Of a stretch of DNA of 64,000 nt, positions 9,285-18,854 are shown in pieces. Source of the stretch: Natronogracilivirga saccharolytica (GTDB lineage Bacteria > Bacteroidota > Rhodothermia > Balneolales > Natronogracilivirgulaceae); the NCBI RefSeq assembly GCF_017921895.1, contig NZ_JAFIDN010000013.1:27216-91215 (forward strand), given 5' to 3'. Positions within the stretch are counted from its first letter, which is position 1, and the number at the start of each line of letters is the position of its first letter. The notes under the pieces were generated by a model. The model did no database searches, was not told the DNA's origin, and worked only from the letters and a program-made list of their open reading frames with translations. The translations under genes were made by a program, and so were the position numbers.

Positions 9285-10184
9285 CTATGGCAGACTGTCA
9301 GTAACAATTTCTACTTCCTGCTCTGGTTGTCTTACGTCATAGATCCTCAATTCATTGTTCGCCTGAGCCTGTAAAAACAGATTTTGTTCCATGGCTCTGA
9401 GTTTCTTCCTGCGTTGCTCCAGCATCAGCCATTCGGTAATCTGATCAATTATCCACTCCATCTGAGGATGATCACCTGCTTCACGGCTGTCCATCAGCTG
9501 CACAAAGTGATAATGGTCATCTATCCGGCGGATGGGGGATATTTCAGAAACGCCAATCACCTGGAGAAAATCATTGATCTCTTCGTACTGTCTTGCAGCC
9601 GAGGACAGGGGGAAGTATTGCCTGGAGATTCGTATGGCCTGCTGGGGGTTAACGGCGTATTGTTCAGCGATATCGCGCCAGCTTTGTCCGCGCTGCAGCG
9701 CATTTCTGGCATTCCGGGCATCTGATAAGGTGGGAGCGATGAGATGGCGGAACCGGACATGACGTTCAGCAAGAACAAATTTTTCTCTGTTGCTCTCGTA
9801 GTATTCCTGGGCCTCGGAGCGTGTTACCGGATCGGATGAAACCTCCAGATAAACAGCTTCATGGAAAGCGTCTATAAGTATGGACTCTTTTGCTTCCTGA
9901 ATACGCTTTTGTACCTCATCGTGCTGATCAAGACCAAGTCTGCCGGCTTCTTTGACCTTCAGCTGCCTGTTGAGCCAGTCGTTCCGGTACCTGTTTATTG
10001 CCGCGAGACTGTCTGACTCAAAAAACTCCGGGCTTACATTATCTTTGACTTCATCAAGCAAAAGGACGCGGTCGCCAAGCTCGGCCAGAACAATACCATC
10101 CTCATGATCAACTCTTTCACATGAGGAGATCAGAAAAAGCACAATCGTGGCGACCAGAATGGTCTTTGGATGAAAATCAGTCAT
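9285..10184 (-). CDS. PpiC-type peptidyl-prolyl isomerase, predicted lipoprotein
   Basis: A 299-residue protein with a signal ending in LISSCERV, a lipobox. The SurA-like N-terminal helical region is followed by a weak parvulin domain (about residues 140-250, from RHVRFRHLIAP). That domain lacks the clean GG signature, so it may be a chaperone rather than an active isomerase (inference). Its start overlaps the last eight bases of the upstream isomerase gene, indicating translational coupling. Confidence 0.8.
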   Translation of the reverse strand: MTDFHPKTILVATIVLFLISSCERVDHEDGIVLAELGDRVLLLDEVKDNVSPEFFESDSLAAINRYRNDWLNRQLKVKEAGRLGLDQHDEVQKRIQEAKESILIDAFHEAVYLEVSSDPVTRSEAQEYYESNREKFVLAERHVRFRHLIAPTLSDARNARNALQRGQSWRDIAEQYAVNPQQAIRISRQYFPLSSAARQYEEINDFLQVIGVSEISPIRRIDDHYHFVQLMDSREAGDHPQMEWIIDQITEWLMLEQRRKKLRAMEQNLFLQAQANNELRIYDVRQPEQEVEIVTDSLP

Positions 10185-12141
10185 CCTGTTCTTCTAATTT
10201 TGCTTTCAGAACTTCAGGATAGGTTTCCACCCGGTATTTTTTCCGCATGGCTTCCAGCCATTCCTTCTCACGAATATCCTGATAATCTGTTACAAGCTTG
10301 TTGAATGCTTCATCAAAAGTCATTGGCCTGGCATCCATCAACTCTTCCAGATACATAGTGGTTCTTCTCCGGCGGTATTCAAAATACTCCGAAAACTCAC
10401 CCTCATGAAGATTCTTTAGCTGATCGTAGGGTGAACTCTCGATTCTGCTGGTCACATCACGCCGCACAACCACATTTGAGATTTCATTTCTCACACTGTC
10501 TGCAGGTTCACCCGCATCCACCATTTCGCGCACCTTGTCCAGGGTACTGTCTGCACTGGCTGAGAAACGGACAAACTTGTATCTGGTATCGAAATGATAG
10601 TCATCAGTGTTGGCTTCATACAGCTCTTTGAGTCTGGCAGTATCCTGCCTTGCGTACGTCCAGACAGAATCCTCATTAACACGAAATACGGCAAGTCCGG
10701 TCAGATAGTCTTCACTAAGCTGTTTGAACTCGGGGAAACGGGAACGGGTCAGGGAAACAAGCTCCTTGTCGATAATGTGGTTCTTGAATTCGTCAGCAAA
10801 CTGATGCTGATAGCTTGGATTGTTTTTTTCACTAATTTCAGGCTTCAGCCAGGTCAGATAATCATCGGCGGACCAGCTTTTATCATTAAACGAGATGATC
10901 GTTTTTTCAAGAATGCTGTCCGGGAAAGAGATACTGGCTACATCGCCCCGGAAATTCTCACGCAGATAGTCTTCAAAGCGGGCCAGATTCTCCCGGTGAA
11001 CCCGTAAATTGCCTACATCGGCTGCATTGTCACGCACGGCTCTTTCATTTTCACGAAAACGAGGCAGCTGTTGCAGCCGCTCAGATAGCTCTTCTCTGAT
11101 TTCCTCTTCTGTCGGTTGGTAAACGGAATCCAGTCGCGCTATATGGACGCCGTATTCGCTTTCAAACGGTCTGGTATAATCTCCCGGATTCTCAAGAGTC
11201 ATCAGGGTGTCGGTAAAGTCCGGGTCATACATTCCATAGTTTACCCATCCGATATTACCACCGCTCAGGCGCGACTGCTCGTCCTGGGAATGTCTTTCAA
11301 CCACATCGTGCCAGTCATCTCCGGTCTCAAGTTCCTGATAGGCGATTTCGGCTTTTGAGAGAACGGAGTCGACGGGATCGGGTACATTCCGGGTATTGTA
11401 GAAGATGTGTGAGAATCTTTTGTTGGGTCCGCTTTCGATCCGGTCCTTGACGTAAATCAGATGATAACCGAAAGAGGAGCGAACCGGCTTGCTTACTTCT
11501 CCGGGCTCAAGGCTGTATGCAGCATCTTCAAATGGCTTCACAGCCCATCCGGCACTGAAGAATCCGAGATCGCCGCCCATGCTCTGGCCGCGTTGCTGGC
11601 TTGAGTACTCATTAGAAAGTGACATAAAATCTTCTTCACCTTCCAGAAACCGGTCACGGGCCTCCATCAGTGTTTCGTATGCCTGAAGGGTGTCAGAAGG
11701 TGAAGCGTTTTCAGGCAGGCTGATGAGAATGTGCTGCGCATTGACCATCTCTTTGGAACGCTCATAAAGCTCGTCCAGGAGTCTGTCTTTAACATGGCGT
11801 TCCATCCAGAACGGATAGGCCGACTGCCGCTCATAGGATTCCAGTTCATCGATAATTTCGGAATCGTCCATATAGCCGGCGTCACGGGCTACCTGAAGTT
11901 TCAGGCGGTAATCCATGTATAATTCAAAGAAATCTTCCAGGCCCCGGGCGTCTTCCTCACCCTCAAGAAGCTGATTTGATTTGTTATATTGAGCTTCAAG
12001 CTCCGAAAATGTGACCGGTGTGCCGTCAATTTTTCCGACTATGATATCATCTGATTCCGGGGAGCGGGATGTTTGAAACAGGGAACAGCCGGAAATGAAA
12101 AGTAAACCTGCAAGAATACTTGCACCTATAGAACGCTTCAT
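10177..12141 (-). CDS. Large SurA/PpiD-like isomerase, predicted lipoprotein
   Basis: The chosen start is the ATG at 12141 (MKRSIGAS), giving 654 residues. A longer ORF from 12261 would bury the signal peptide behind 40 residues. The signal ends with a lipobox at FISGC. Two parvulin domains follow: NAQHILISLP with GGDLGFF, and RFSHIFYNTR with GGNIGW. The helical C-terminal half is of chaperone type. Periplasmic lipoprotein isomerases of this kind help fold outer-membrane proteins. It is the first of three isomerases in a row. Confidence 0.85.
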   Translation of the reverse strand: MKRSIGASILAGLLFISGCSLFQTSRSPESDDIIVGKIDGTPVTFSELEAQYNKSNQLLEGEEDARGLEDFFELYMDYRLKLQVARDAGYMDDSEIIDELESYERQSAYPFWMERHVKDRLLDELYERSKEMVNAQHILISLPENASPSDTLQAYETLMEARDRFLEGEEDFMSLSNEYSSQQRGQSMGGDLGFFSAGWAVKPFEDAAYSLEPGEVSKPVRSSFGYHLIYVKDRIESGPNKRFSHIFYNTRNVPDPVDSVLSKAEIAYQELETGDDWHDVVERHSQDEQSRLSGGNIGWVNYGMYDPDFTDTLMTLENPGDYTRPFESEYGVHIARLDSVYQPTEEEIREELSERLQQLPRFRENERAVRDNAADVGNLRVHRENLARFEDYLRENFRGDVASISFPDSILEKTIISFNDKSWSADDYLTWLKPEISEKNNPSYQHQFADEFKNHIIDKELVSLTRSRFPEFKQLSEDYLTGLAVFRVNEDSVWTYARQDTARLKELYEANTDDYHFDTRYKFVRFSASADSTLDKVREMVDAGEPADSVRNEISNVVVRRDVTSRIESSPYDQLKNLHEGEFSEYFEYRRRRTTMYLEELMDARPMTFDEAFNKLVTDYQDIREKEWLEAMRKKYRVETYPEVLKAKLEEQDD

Positions 12142-12314
12142 AATTAGTCTTGTACTTGTAATACTGGTTTGTTGCGTGTAGTCCACTGAAATACGAATAA
12201 TGAAATACCCTGGCAATTTAAACACGGAAGATAATCTTTTTTCAAGACTATTCCGTAGCAAAACGCGGCTGCTAATCGCTTATTATGATTTAAAATGAGG
12301 ATATTCTGACGGGT

Positions 12315-13655
12315 TCAGTAAAGGATGCCGGCGATGGTTGCGGACATGAGGTTGGCCATGGTTCCGCAGATGACGGCCTTGATTCCAAACTCGGCTATTT
12401 CAGACTTCCGGGATGGTGCCAGCCCGCCGATTCCACCGATCTGTATGGCGATGGAAGCAAAGTTGGCAAATCCGCAAAGTGCAAATGTAGCCATGGCGAT
12501 GGTTTTTGGGTGCAGTGTTTCCTGCCGGATAAACTCGGAAAGGTCGGAGTAGGCAATGAATTCCGTCAGCACAATTTTTGTGCCGAGCATGGAGCCTGCA
12601 GTGACCGCATCTGCCCAGGGAACGCCGAGTATGAACATCAGGGGCGCGAAAATGACCCCCAGCAGTGACTGCATGGTAAGCTCAAAGCCGGGGAAAATAC
12701 GCTCCAGTCCGATGGTATCGCCAAACCACATGAACATGGAATTAATCATGGCAAGCAGGGCTATAAACGCCAGCAGCATGGCACCGACATTCAGAGCCAG
12801 CCTGAGTCCTTCAGCCGCTCCGGAGGAGGCGGCATCAATGCCATTGGCATCTTTTTTCTCTACGGATATTTCGACATCACCCATGGTGGCCGGTTTGTCT
12901 GTTTCGGGATAAAGAATTTTTGCGAATATGATGGCAGCAGGAGCAGCCATGATGCTGGCGCCCAGCAGCTGTTCGGCAAATAGCTGCCGGCCCACGTTCA
13001 GGCTCACCTCATTGGCCACGGCATAGGCATCGCCGAGCATTTGAATGTATGCGGCCATGATTCCGCCGGCAATAGTGGCCATACCGCCCGCCATCACGGT
13101 CAGAAGCTCCGAACGCGTCATTTTGTCGATGTACGGTTTGATCAACAGAGGGGATTCTGTCTGACCGATGAATATGTTGGCAGTAACGCTGAGGGTCTCC
13201 GCTCCGGATGTGCCAAGCATTTTCTGCATGCCTTTTGCCATACCACGGACAATAGCCTGTAGGATGCCGTAGTGGTATAAAATGGTGGTGATGGAGGCAA
13301 AGAATACAATAGTGGGAAGTACCTGAAAGGCAAAAAAGTTGCCCATGCTGCCTTCCATTCCGGGACTAAGTGCAAGATCGCCGAATATGAACTGGGCTCC
13401 TTCAGTAGTAAAATCCAGAATGACAACAAAAAAGGATGAAATGAATCGGAAAAGCTCCTTTGGCCAGCCCAGAGGAGAGAAGTACTGAGCCATCTGCTCA
13501 CCCTTCAGAATAAGAATTCCCAGGCCTACCTGAATGGAAAGCCCTATACCAACAAGCCTCCAGCTGATGTTGCGTCTGTCTTTGCTCATTAATACGGCCA
13601 AACCTATCAGAAAGGCCATTCCGATGAGCCCGCGCAGTAAATCGGTCAGATCCAT
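12315..13655 (-). CDS. Concentrative nucleoside transporter (CNT/NupC family)
   Basis: A 446-residue inner-membrane protein with roughly ten hydrophobic segments. The family signature NIFIGQTESPLLIKPYI is near residue 160, and GFANFASIAIQIGGIGGLAP near the C-terminus is also typical. CNT proteins import nucleosides with H+ or Na+. It lies directly downstream of thymidine kinase on the same strand with a nine-base gap, giving an uptake and phosphorylation unit for deoxynucleoside salvage. The hydrophilic loop at about residues 245-275 (EISVEKKDANGID) is longer than in E. coli NupC. Confidence 0.9.
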   Translation of the reverse strand: MDLTDLLRGLIGMAFLIGLAVLMSKDRRNISWRLVGIGLSIQVGLGILILKGEQMAQYFSPLGWPKELFRFISSFFVVILDFTTEGAQFIFGDLALSPGMEGSMGNFFAFQVLPTIVFFASITTILYHYGILQAIVRGMAKGMQKMLGTSGAETLSVTANIFIGQTESPLLIKPYIDKMTRSELLTVMAGGMATIAGGIMAAYIQMLGDAYAVANEVSLNVGRQLFAEQLLGASIMAAPAAIIFAKILYPETDKPATMGDVEISVEKKDANGIDAASSGAAEGLRLALNVGAMLLAFIALLAMINSMFMWFGDTIGLERIFPGFELTMQSLLGVIFAPLMFILGVPWADAVTAGSMLGTKIVLTEFIAYSDLSEFIRQETLHPKTIAMATFALCGFANFASIAIQIGGIGGLAPSRKSEIAEFGIKAVICGTMANLMSATIAGILY

Positions 13656-13664
13656 AGTGATTTA

Positions 13665-14369
13665 TTAGTTTTTAATATTTTCGGCAGCATTATCCCCTTT
13701 TTCGCTGCCATGATCATTTTCATGTTTTCCGGATTTTTCCCCGGTGCTGTTACCTGTTGCAGCCTGGTTGAACGCAATTGGCTTTTTGCGCCGGGGCTCA
13801 TCAACAGGCGGACGAAAACAGTGTCTGGCCCTGGGTTCGTATGCTTCCGACTCTCCGACAAGGATGCGCTTGTCGCTTTTCACAACTCTCTGCGAGTAAT
13901 TTGCCGGCATCCCGCTTTCGGCACAAATGGCGTGCAGCTTGGTCACGTACTCGGCGATTGCCAGCAGATCCGGCATCGGATCAAACGGTTTTCCTTCAAA
14001 GTCCATGTCGAGCCCGGCGATGATTACCCTTTTCCCGCTGTTGGCCAGCGTGTTGGCCACATCAACCAGTCTGCTGTCAAAAAACTGGGCTTCGTCTATG
14101 CAGACCACTTCTGCATTACCGGTCATGAGTACAATCTGATCGGCCGTGGCTGTCACAATACCGGGAAGGGATGTTGCATTATGTGATACGATTTTCAAAT
14201 CATCGTACCGTTTGTCAATCTCGGGTTTTACAATAATGACGCGCTGCCCTGCAAACTGAGCTCTTCTTGCCCTGCGAATGAGTTCCTCGGTCTTTCCGCT
14301 GAACATACCTCCGCAAACAACCTCTATCCATCCGATATTACCCGATAGTACTGTGGGTTCGCTGACCAT
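13665..14369 (-). CDS. tdk: Thymidine kinase (TK1 type)
   Basis: A 234-residue cytoplasmic kinase that phosphorylates thymidine with ATP. The P-loop GGMFSGKTEELIRR is near residue 20, the Walker B DEAQFF near 93, and the lasso region ANYSQR is present. The zinc-ligand pairs are degraded: the first pair reads CAES instead of CxxC, and the second reads ARHC instead of CRHC. Some Bacteroidota thymidine kinases are known to lack this zinc site. A hydrophilic tail of about 40 residues extends the usual length of about 190-205. It is likely cotranscribed with the nucleoside transporter. Confidence 0.92.
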   Translation of the reverse strand: MVSEPTVLSGNIGWIEVVCGGMFSGKTEELIRRARRAQFAGQRVIIVKPEIDKRYDDLKIVSHNATSLPGIVTATADQIVLMTGNAEVVCIDEAQFFDSRLVDVANTLANSGKRVIIAGLDMDFEGKPFDPMPDLLAIAEYVTKLHAICAESGMPANYSQRVVKSDKRILVGESEAYEPRARHCFRPPVDEPRRKKPIAFNQAATGNSTGEKSGKHENDHGSEKGDNAAENIKN

Positions 14370-14596
14370 AAACTGAAGTGACGATTCTTGAAATTAATTT
14401 GATTCTAAAGTGTTTGTCTGGCTCAATATATCCGGCCAATGAATAAAAGAAAAACAGAAACTTCAAAAGTTGCTCCTTGAGCATGCTTTTTTTTACTTGC
14501 AGTTCATCCATGTCCACAAGACTCTTATATTTACGTTTTGAATGTGCTTTGGCTGACAATACCGGAGCGTGCAATTATCAGTTGAAAACCTGCTTT

Positions 14597-17392
14597 ATGA
14601 AACAACAATGGAAAGGTCTGGATATCGAGGCCGAAGGAGAGGGGATTTCCCGTCCACTGAGCCGGAATGTTAATCTGCTCGGATCTATGCTTGGACATTC
14701 AGTGAGGTCGATAGCCGGTGAGGAGATGTTTCAGCTGGTGGAGTCACTCCGTTCACGGTGCAAGTCGGCTTATGAAGCCGGGAGCGACAAGGAATCGGTG
14801 CGGGATGAGATCCAGAGGGAGCTGAAATCGCTGACACCCAATCAGATGGATTGGCTGCTGCGCGCTTTTACCTCGTTTTTTCATCTTGTGAACCGTGCCG
14901 AGCAGCTGGAAATCACCCGTATCAACCGGGAGCGTGAGCTGAAGGCTGATGCAGAGCAGCCCAGGGATGAGTCGGTCATGCAGGCCGTTCATTATCTGAC
15001 CAGAAAGAACATATCCTATGAAGAGTTTCTGAGAATCATAGATAAACTGGATATGGAGCCGACGCTCACGGCCCATCCTACAGAAGCCCGCCGCCGAAGT
15101 ATTCTGCATATCCAGCAGAATATTTCCAATCTTTTGATGCGGCTTAATATAGAGTCGCTGATTCCTTCTGAAAAGGAGCAGCTGCTGTCGGAGCTTTTTT
15201 CACAGATCAGTGTTCTGATATCAACTGATGATGTGCGCTCGACCGGACTTACCGTGTATGACGAGGTTCGCAACGGCCTGTATTTTCTTACCAACTCGAT
15301 CTGGAATACGGTTCCGCGCATTTTCACAGACCTCGAGGATGCCTCGGAAATTTATTACGGCAAGCGGCCTGAACTGCCGGCTTTTCTGAAGTACCGCAGC
15401 TGGATCGGAGGTGACAGGGACGGAAACCCCAAGGTTACATCCGAAATGACCAGCGAGACGATTCGCCATCATTACGAAGCAGCATTCGAAAATTATGAAA
15501 AAGCGCTGAGTGACCTGTGGTATGAGCTGAGTATATCTTCCCGCCACACCATTGTTCCGGATTTGCTGCGTGAATCTATCGAAGAGGACAACAGAAAAAT
15601 TGATACCGGCCTTGATATTGAAGGCTACTGGCATGAGCCTTACCGGCTGAAAATTCACTTCATGCAGGAAAAACTGGAGCAGCAGAAGGTTTCACTGAAG
15701 GATTCAAATGAAATGGGGGAGGGGCCTTACCCTGTCAATGACTTTTTGAACGATGTGCAGCAGCTGATTACATCTTTGGAGCAGGGCGGGTTCAGGCAGC
15801 TTGCCGAACGGGGCAGCCTCAGAAAACTTCAGTATCAGATCAAGACCTTCGGTTATCATCTTGCATCTCTGGACATCCGTCAGCACAGCGAGGTTTACCA
15901 GAAATGTGTGGGGGAGATGTTCAGGCTTGCCGGTGTGCACCCCGCCTACCGGTCTCTTGATGAACAGGAAAAGGTTGCTCTTTTGCAGTCCGAACTGGAA
16001 AGTCCCCGTCCGCTGATTCCCAGGCACGCCGAGCTCAGTGATGCTTCTTCTGAGTTGATGAATACCTTCGGGGTGGTTGCAAAGGCGCTGGACCGGAATC
16101 CGGATGTGATCGGCAGCATAATTGTGAGCATGACACATGAGGTAAGTGATCTCCTGGAAGTGCTTTTGATTGCAAGGGAAACCGCGCTCTGGGTTTATCA
16201 GGACGGCCAGGTTGCCAGCAAACTCGATGTTGTACCCTTGTTTGAAACCGTTGATGATCTTACCGCCAGCCGCAAGGTCATGACCGAGTTGTTCCAGAAC
16301 AGCATCTATCAGAAGCATCTGGCGAACCGGGGGCAGTTTCAGGAGATCATGCTGGGATACTCCGACAGCAACAAGGACGGCGGATACTGGATGGCCAACT
16401 GGGCGCTGCACAAAGCCCAGGAAGACCTGGCTTTGGTATGTGATCAACATGGTGTCACCTGCCGGCTTTTTCACGGGCGCGGCGGGACGGTGGGACGCGG
16501 AGGCGGACGCTCCAACCAGGCCATACTCGGGCTGCCGCAGGTCTGTCACAACGGTAAAATAAGATTCACTGAGCAGGGCGAGGTTATATCATTCCGGTAC
16601 GCACTGCCAACCATTGCAAGGCGCCACCTGGAACAGATGGTAAATGCCATGATTCGTTCCACTGCCGGCGCCAGCCATGAAAAAACACACCATTTCAACA
16701 GTGACAGCAAGGCCGTGGCTATGATGGAGGAGATCTCGCACAGGTCGATGAAAGCATACAAGACATTTACCCGGCGGGATGAAGTATGGAAATGGTATGC
16801 GGAAATAACACCAATCGAGTTCATCAGCGCGCTGCCCATTGCATCCAGGCCGGTATCGCGAAAATCAGGCAAAGAAGTCGATTTTGACAGCCTGAGGGCT
16901 ATACCCTGGGTTTTTGCATGGACTCAGACCAGATACAATTTGCCCGGATGGTTCGGAACAGGCGAGGCGCTGAATTCCTATTTGAAAGATCATCCGGAAG
17001 ATCTTGAAATGATGCGCAGGCTGTATCAGGAGTCGCGGTTTTTCCGGTCAGTTATCGACAATGCCATACGGGAGCTGGCACGGGCGCATCTGGAAATGGC
17101 GGAACGCTATTCGCGTCAGGCTGAAAACGGATATCATCAGGATATTGTCAGCGAGTTTGAAATGGCAAGAGATCACCTGCTTTCCATTTCACAGGAGGAT
17201 GAACTTCTGGCATCCAATCCGGTAATCCGCAAATCCATATCTCTCAGAAATCCCTATACGGATGTACTGAATATGCTTCAGATCGAGTTGATGCACCGAA
17301 ACCGGGACGAAGCATTAAAAACATCCAAGTTGCGGCATGCCCTGTTTTCAAGCATTAACGGAATTGCTGCTGCGATGCAGAGTACCGGATAG
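14597..17392 (+). CDS. ppc: Phosphoenolpyruvate carboxylase
   Basis: The ATG at 14597 (MKQQWKG) gives 931 residues, a normal length. A longer ORF from 14477 adds 40 unrelated residues and is discarded. The enzyme adds bicarbonate to PEP to make oxaloacetate, refilling the TCA cycle. Signatures are TAHPTEARRRS near residue 155, WIGGDRDGNPKVT near 275, GYSDSNKDGGY near 590 and FHGRGGTVGRGGG near 630. The C-terminus ends in NGIAAAMQSTG, close to the classic INGIAAGLRNTG. It is divergent from tdk. Confidence 0.95.
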   Translation: MKQQWKGLDIEAEGEGISRPLSRNVNLLGSMLGHSVRSIAGEEMFQLVESLRSRCKSAYEAGSDKESVRDEIQRELKSLTPNQMDWLLRAFTSFFHLVNRAEQLEITRINRERELKADAEQPRDESVMQAVHYLTRKNISYEEFLRIIDKLDMEPTLTAHPTEARRRSILHIQQNISNLLMRLNIESLIPSEKEQLLSELFSQISVLISTDDVRSTGLTVYDEVRNGLYFLTNSIWNTVPRIFTDLEDASEIYYGKRPELPAFLKYRSWIGGDRDGNPKVTSEMTSETIRHHYEAAFENYEKALSDLWYELSISSRHTIVPDLLRESIEEDNRKIDTGLDIEGYWHEPYRLKIHFMQEKLEQQKVSLKDSNEMGEGPYPVNDFLNDVQQLITSLEQGGFRQLAERGSLRKLQYQIKTFGYHLASLDIRQHSEVYQKCVGEMFRLAGVHPAYRSLDEQEKVALLQSELESPRPLIPRHAELSDASSELMNTFGVVAKALDRNPDVIGSIIVSMTHEVSDLLEVLLIARETALWVYQDGQVASKLDVVPLFETVDDLTASRKVMTELFQNSIYQKHLANRGQFQEIMLGYSDSNKDGGYWMANWALHKAQEDLALVCDQHGVTCRLFHGRGGTVGRGGGRSNQAILGLPQVCHNGKIRFTEQGEVISFRYALPTIARRHLEQMVNAMIRSTAGASHEKTHHFNSDSKAVAMMEEISHRSMKAYKTFTRRDEVWKWYAEITPIEFISALPIASRPVSRKSGKEVDFDSLRAIPWVFAWTQTRYNLPGWFGTGEALNSYLKDHPEDLEMMRRLYQESRFFRSVIDNAIRELARAHLEMAERYSRQAENGYHQDIVSEFEMARDHLLSISQEDELLASNPVIRKSISLRNPYTDVLNMLQIELMHRNRDEALKTSKLRHALFSSINGIAAAMQSTG

Positions 17393-17511
17393 GAATAAAT
17401 CTGAGGCAGGTTATGCGGAATCCGGCGCGATACAGGTTATCTTTCGCAGAATGCGGACCCGCAACCGGCTGTACCGCGTGTATTATTAATCTTTAGGATA
17501 TTTTTTTATTC

Positions 17512-17925
17512 ATGTCACTTGATCTTTCTACTCCGGCACTCCTGTTTCCGGCCATTTCATTATTGCTGCTCGCCTATACCAACAGGTTTTTGACACTGGC
17601 TACGCTCATCAGAAATCTTCATGGTAAATATAAAGAGGAACAGGATCCGCTGCTGTTTGACCAGATACGTAATCTGAAACTGCGCACGCGTCTGATTCGG
17701 GATATGCAGGTGCTCGGTGTGATCAGTCTGTTCTTATCTGCACTGTGTATGCTGCTGCTGTTTCAGGGATATATGCCGGCTGCAAAGTGGACATTCGGTT
17801 TCAGCCTTGTTTTCCTGCTGGCCTCTCTCGGATTATCGGTTTGGGAAATACAGATTTCAATACGGGCCTTGAATATTCAGCTGAGCGATATGAGCGGGGC
17901 TGAAAAAACGAAGCCCCCGGTATAA
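17512..17925 (+). CDS. DUF2721 membrane protein
   Basis: A 137-residue protein with three hydrophobic segments: an N-terminal one with PALLFPAISLLLLAYTNRF, then a central charged helix (LRTRLIRDM), then two more segments. This fits the DUF2721 family, whose role is unknown. The start is an ATG without a clear ribosome-binding site. It is on its own after ppc and convergent with the minus-strand TPR gene. Its stop codon lies inside a hairpin likely to terminate the opposite strand. Confidence 0.8.
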   Translation: MSLDLSTPALLFPAISLLLLAYTNRFLTLATLIRNLHGKYKEEQDPLLFDQIRNLKLRTRLIRDMQVLGVISLFLSALCMLLLFQGYMPAAKWTFGFSLVFLLASLGLSVWEIQISIRALNIQLSDMSGAEKTKPPV

Positions 17926-17940
17926 TCAGTACCAGGGGCT
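17898..17940 (-). terminator. Candidate terminator for the minus-strand zapA-lolD-TPR run
   Basis: Read on the minus strand, AGCCCCTGGTA pairs with TACCGGGGGCT around TGATTA (one bulge), followed by TCGTTTTTTC. It overlaps the 3' end of the DUF2721 gene. No other minus-strand stop signal is visible after the gene ending at 18083. Confidence 0.5.
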
Positions 17941-18082
17941 GAAAACTTAGAGGTCAATGTAGTTTATTGTGTCCTGTCCATGCAGTGCTTTCGCCAGCTG
18001 CACTTACTTATATTACGTTCGTGCTGAAATAATGTTGCATCAATGAAAAATTCAATAGACAGCCCTGCGCCCATTCACGGAA

Positions 18083-18778
18083 TCAACTGCCGGCCCCGTC
18101 CGCAATAAGCATACCCTCAAGCCGCTGTGCCTGTTCTGCCGATCGTGAGTCTTCGTATTCATTGACAATGCGCTCTACGAGTCTGATGGCCTGGCTGTTG
18201 TCGCCGGCTTCCATGTATGCCTGTGCAGCCTGAAGCAGGTTTTGAGGTGTGGTAGATTCGTTTTCATCCCATTCAGCTGCTTTGACAAAGAAACGGGCCG
18301 CCTCCTCATAATTGTTCAGATTGGCATGGATCACAGCCTGAAATGCTATGGGCCCGACACCAAGTATGCCGGAGGGGGGATCGAAATCACGGATATACTG
18401 AAGCGCCTGCTCATAATTACCCAGTTCGGATTCTGCTACGGCGGCGTAGTACCGGGCCAGATTTCCGGCATTGGTACGTCCGTAATCATTGATTATGTCC
18501 ACAAGTCCGACGGTCAGCATGTCAGCATCTCCTTCAAGAGCTATTTCATATTCACCTTGCTGAAAAGCCTGTTCAGCCCTGACCAGCAGTTCCTGAGCTT
18601 CATGCTCCTGGCGCTCAGAATATAAATAATAAAGTACACCACCACCTATCAGCAAAACTACAGCAAGTGTAATTCCGATGACGGCTGCCATGTTTCGTTT
18701 CAGGAAACTGGTAAACAGGTAGTAACTGGTAAGAAGCGGGTCGGTTTCAAGTTGTTCTTTGGATAGTCGCTTGGCCAT
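18083..18778 (-). CDS. Membrane-anchored TPR protein (YfgM-like)
   Basis: A 231-residue protein with one transmembrane segment near residues 30-53, preceded by a charged cytoplasmic N-terminus, and followed by TPR-like repeats (ARYYAAVAESELGNYEQALQYI; AARFFVKAAEW; AQAYMEAGDNSQAI). The arrangement resembles YfgM/AncA, a periplasm-facing partner of PpiD at the Sec translocon. Such a role would suit a window with several isomerases, but it is inferred. It is last in the minus-strand run after lolD, with a 76-base gap. Confidence 0.75.
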   Translation of the reverse strand: MAKRLSKEQLETDPLLTSYYLFTSFLKRNMAAVIGITLAVVLLIGGGVLYYLYSERQEHEAQELLVRAEQAFQQGEYEIALEGDADMLTVGLVDIINDYGRTNAGNLARYYAAVAESELGNYEQALQYIRDFDPPSGILGVGPIAFQAVIHANLNNYEEAARFFVKAAEWDENESTTPQNLLQAAQAYMEAGDNSQAIRLVERIVNEYEDSRSAEQAQRLEGMLIADGAGS

Positions 18779-18854
18779 AGTTGTAAATAAAACGGATACG
18801 ATGTAAAGATTTAAGAATGTGCTAAATATATCACTGTTTTATCAGATGACAAAA

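Noticed and set aside
15704-16549. A 281-codon minus-strand ORF inside ppc
   Set aside because: Antisense shadow; the sense strand carries conserved PEP carboxylase motifs.
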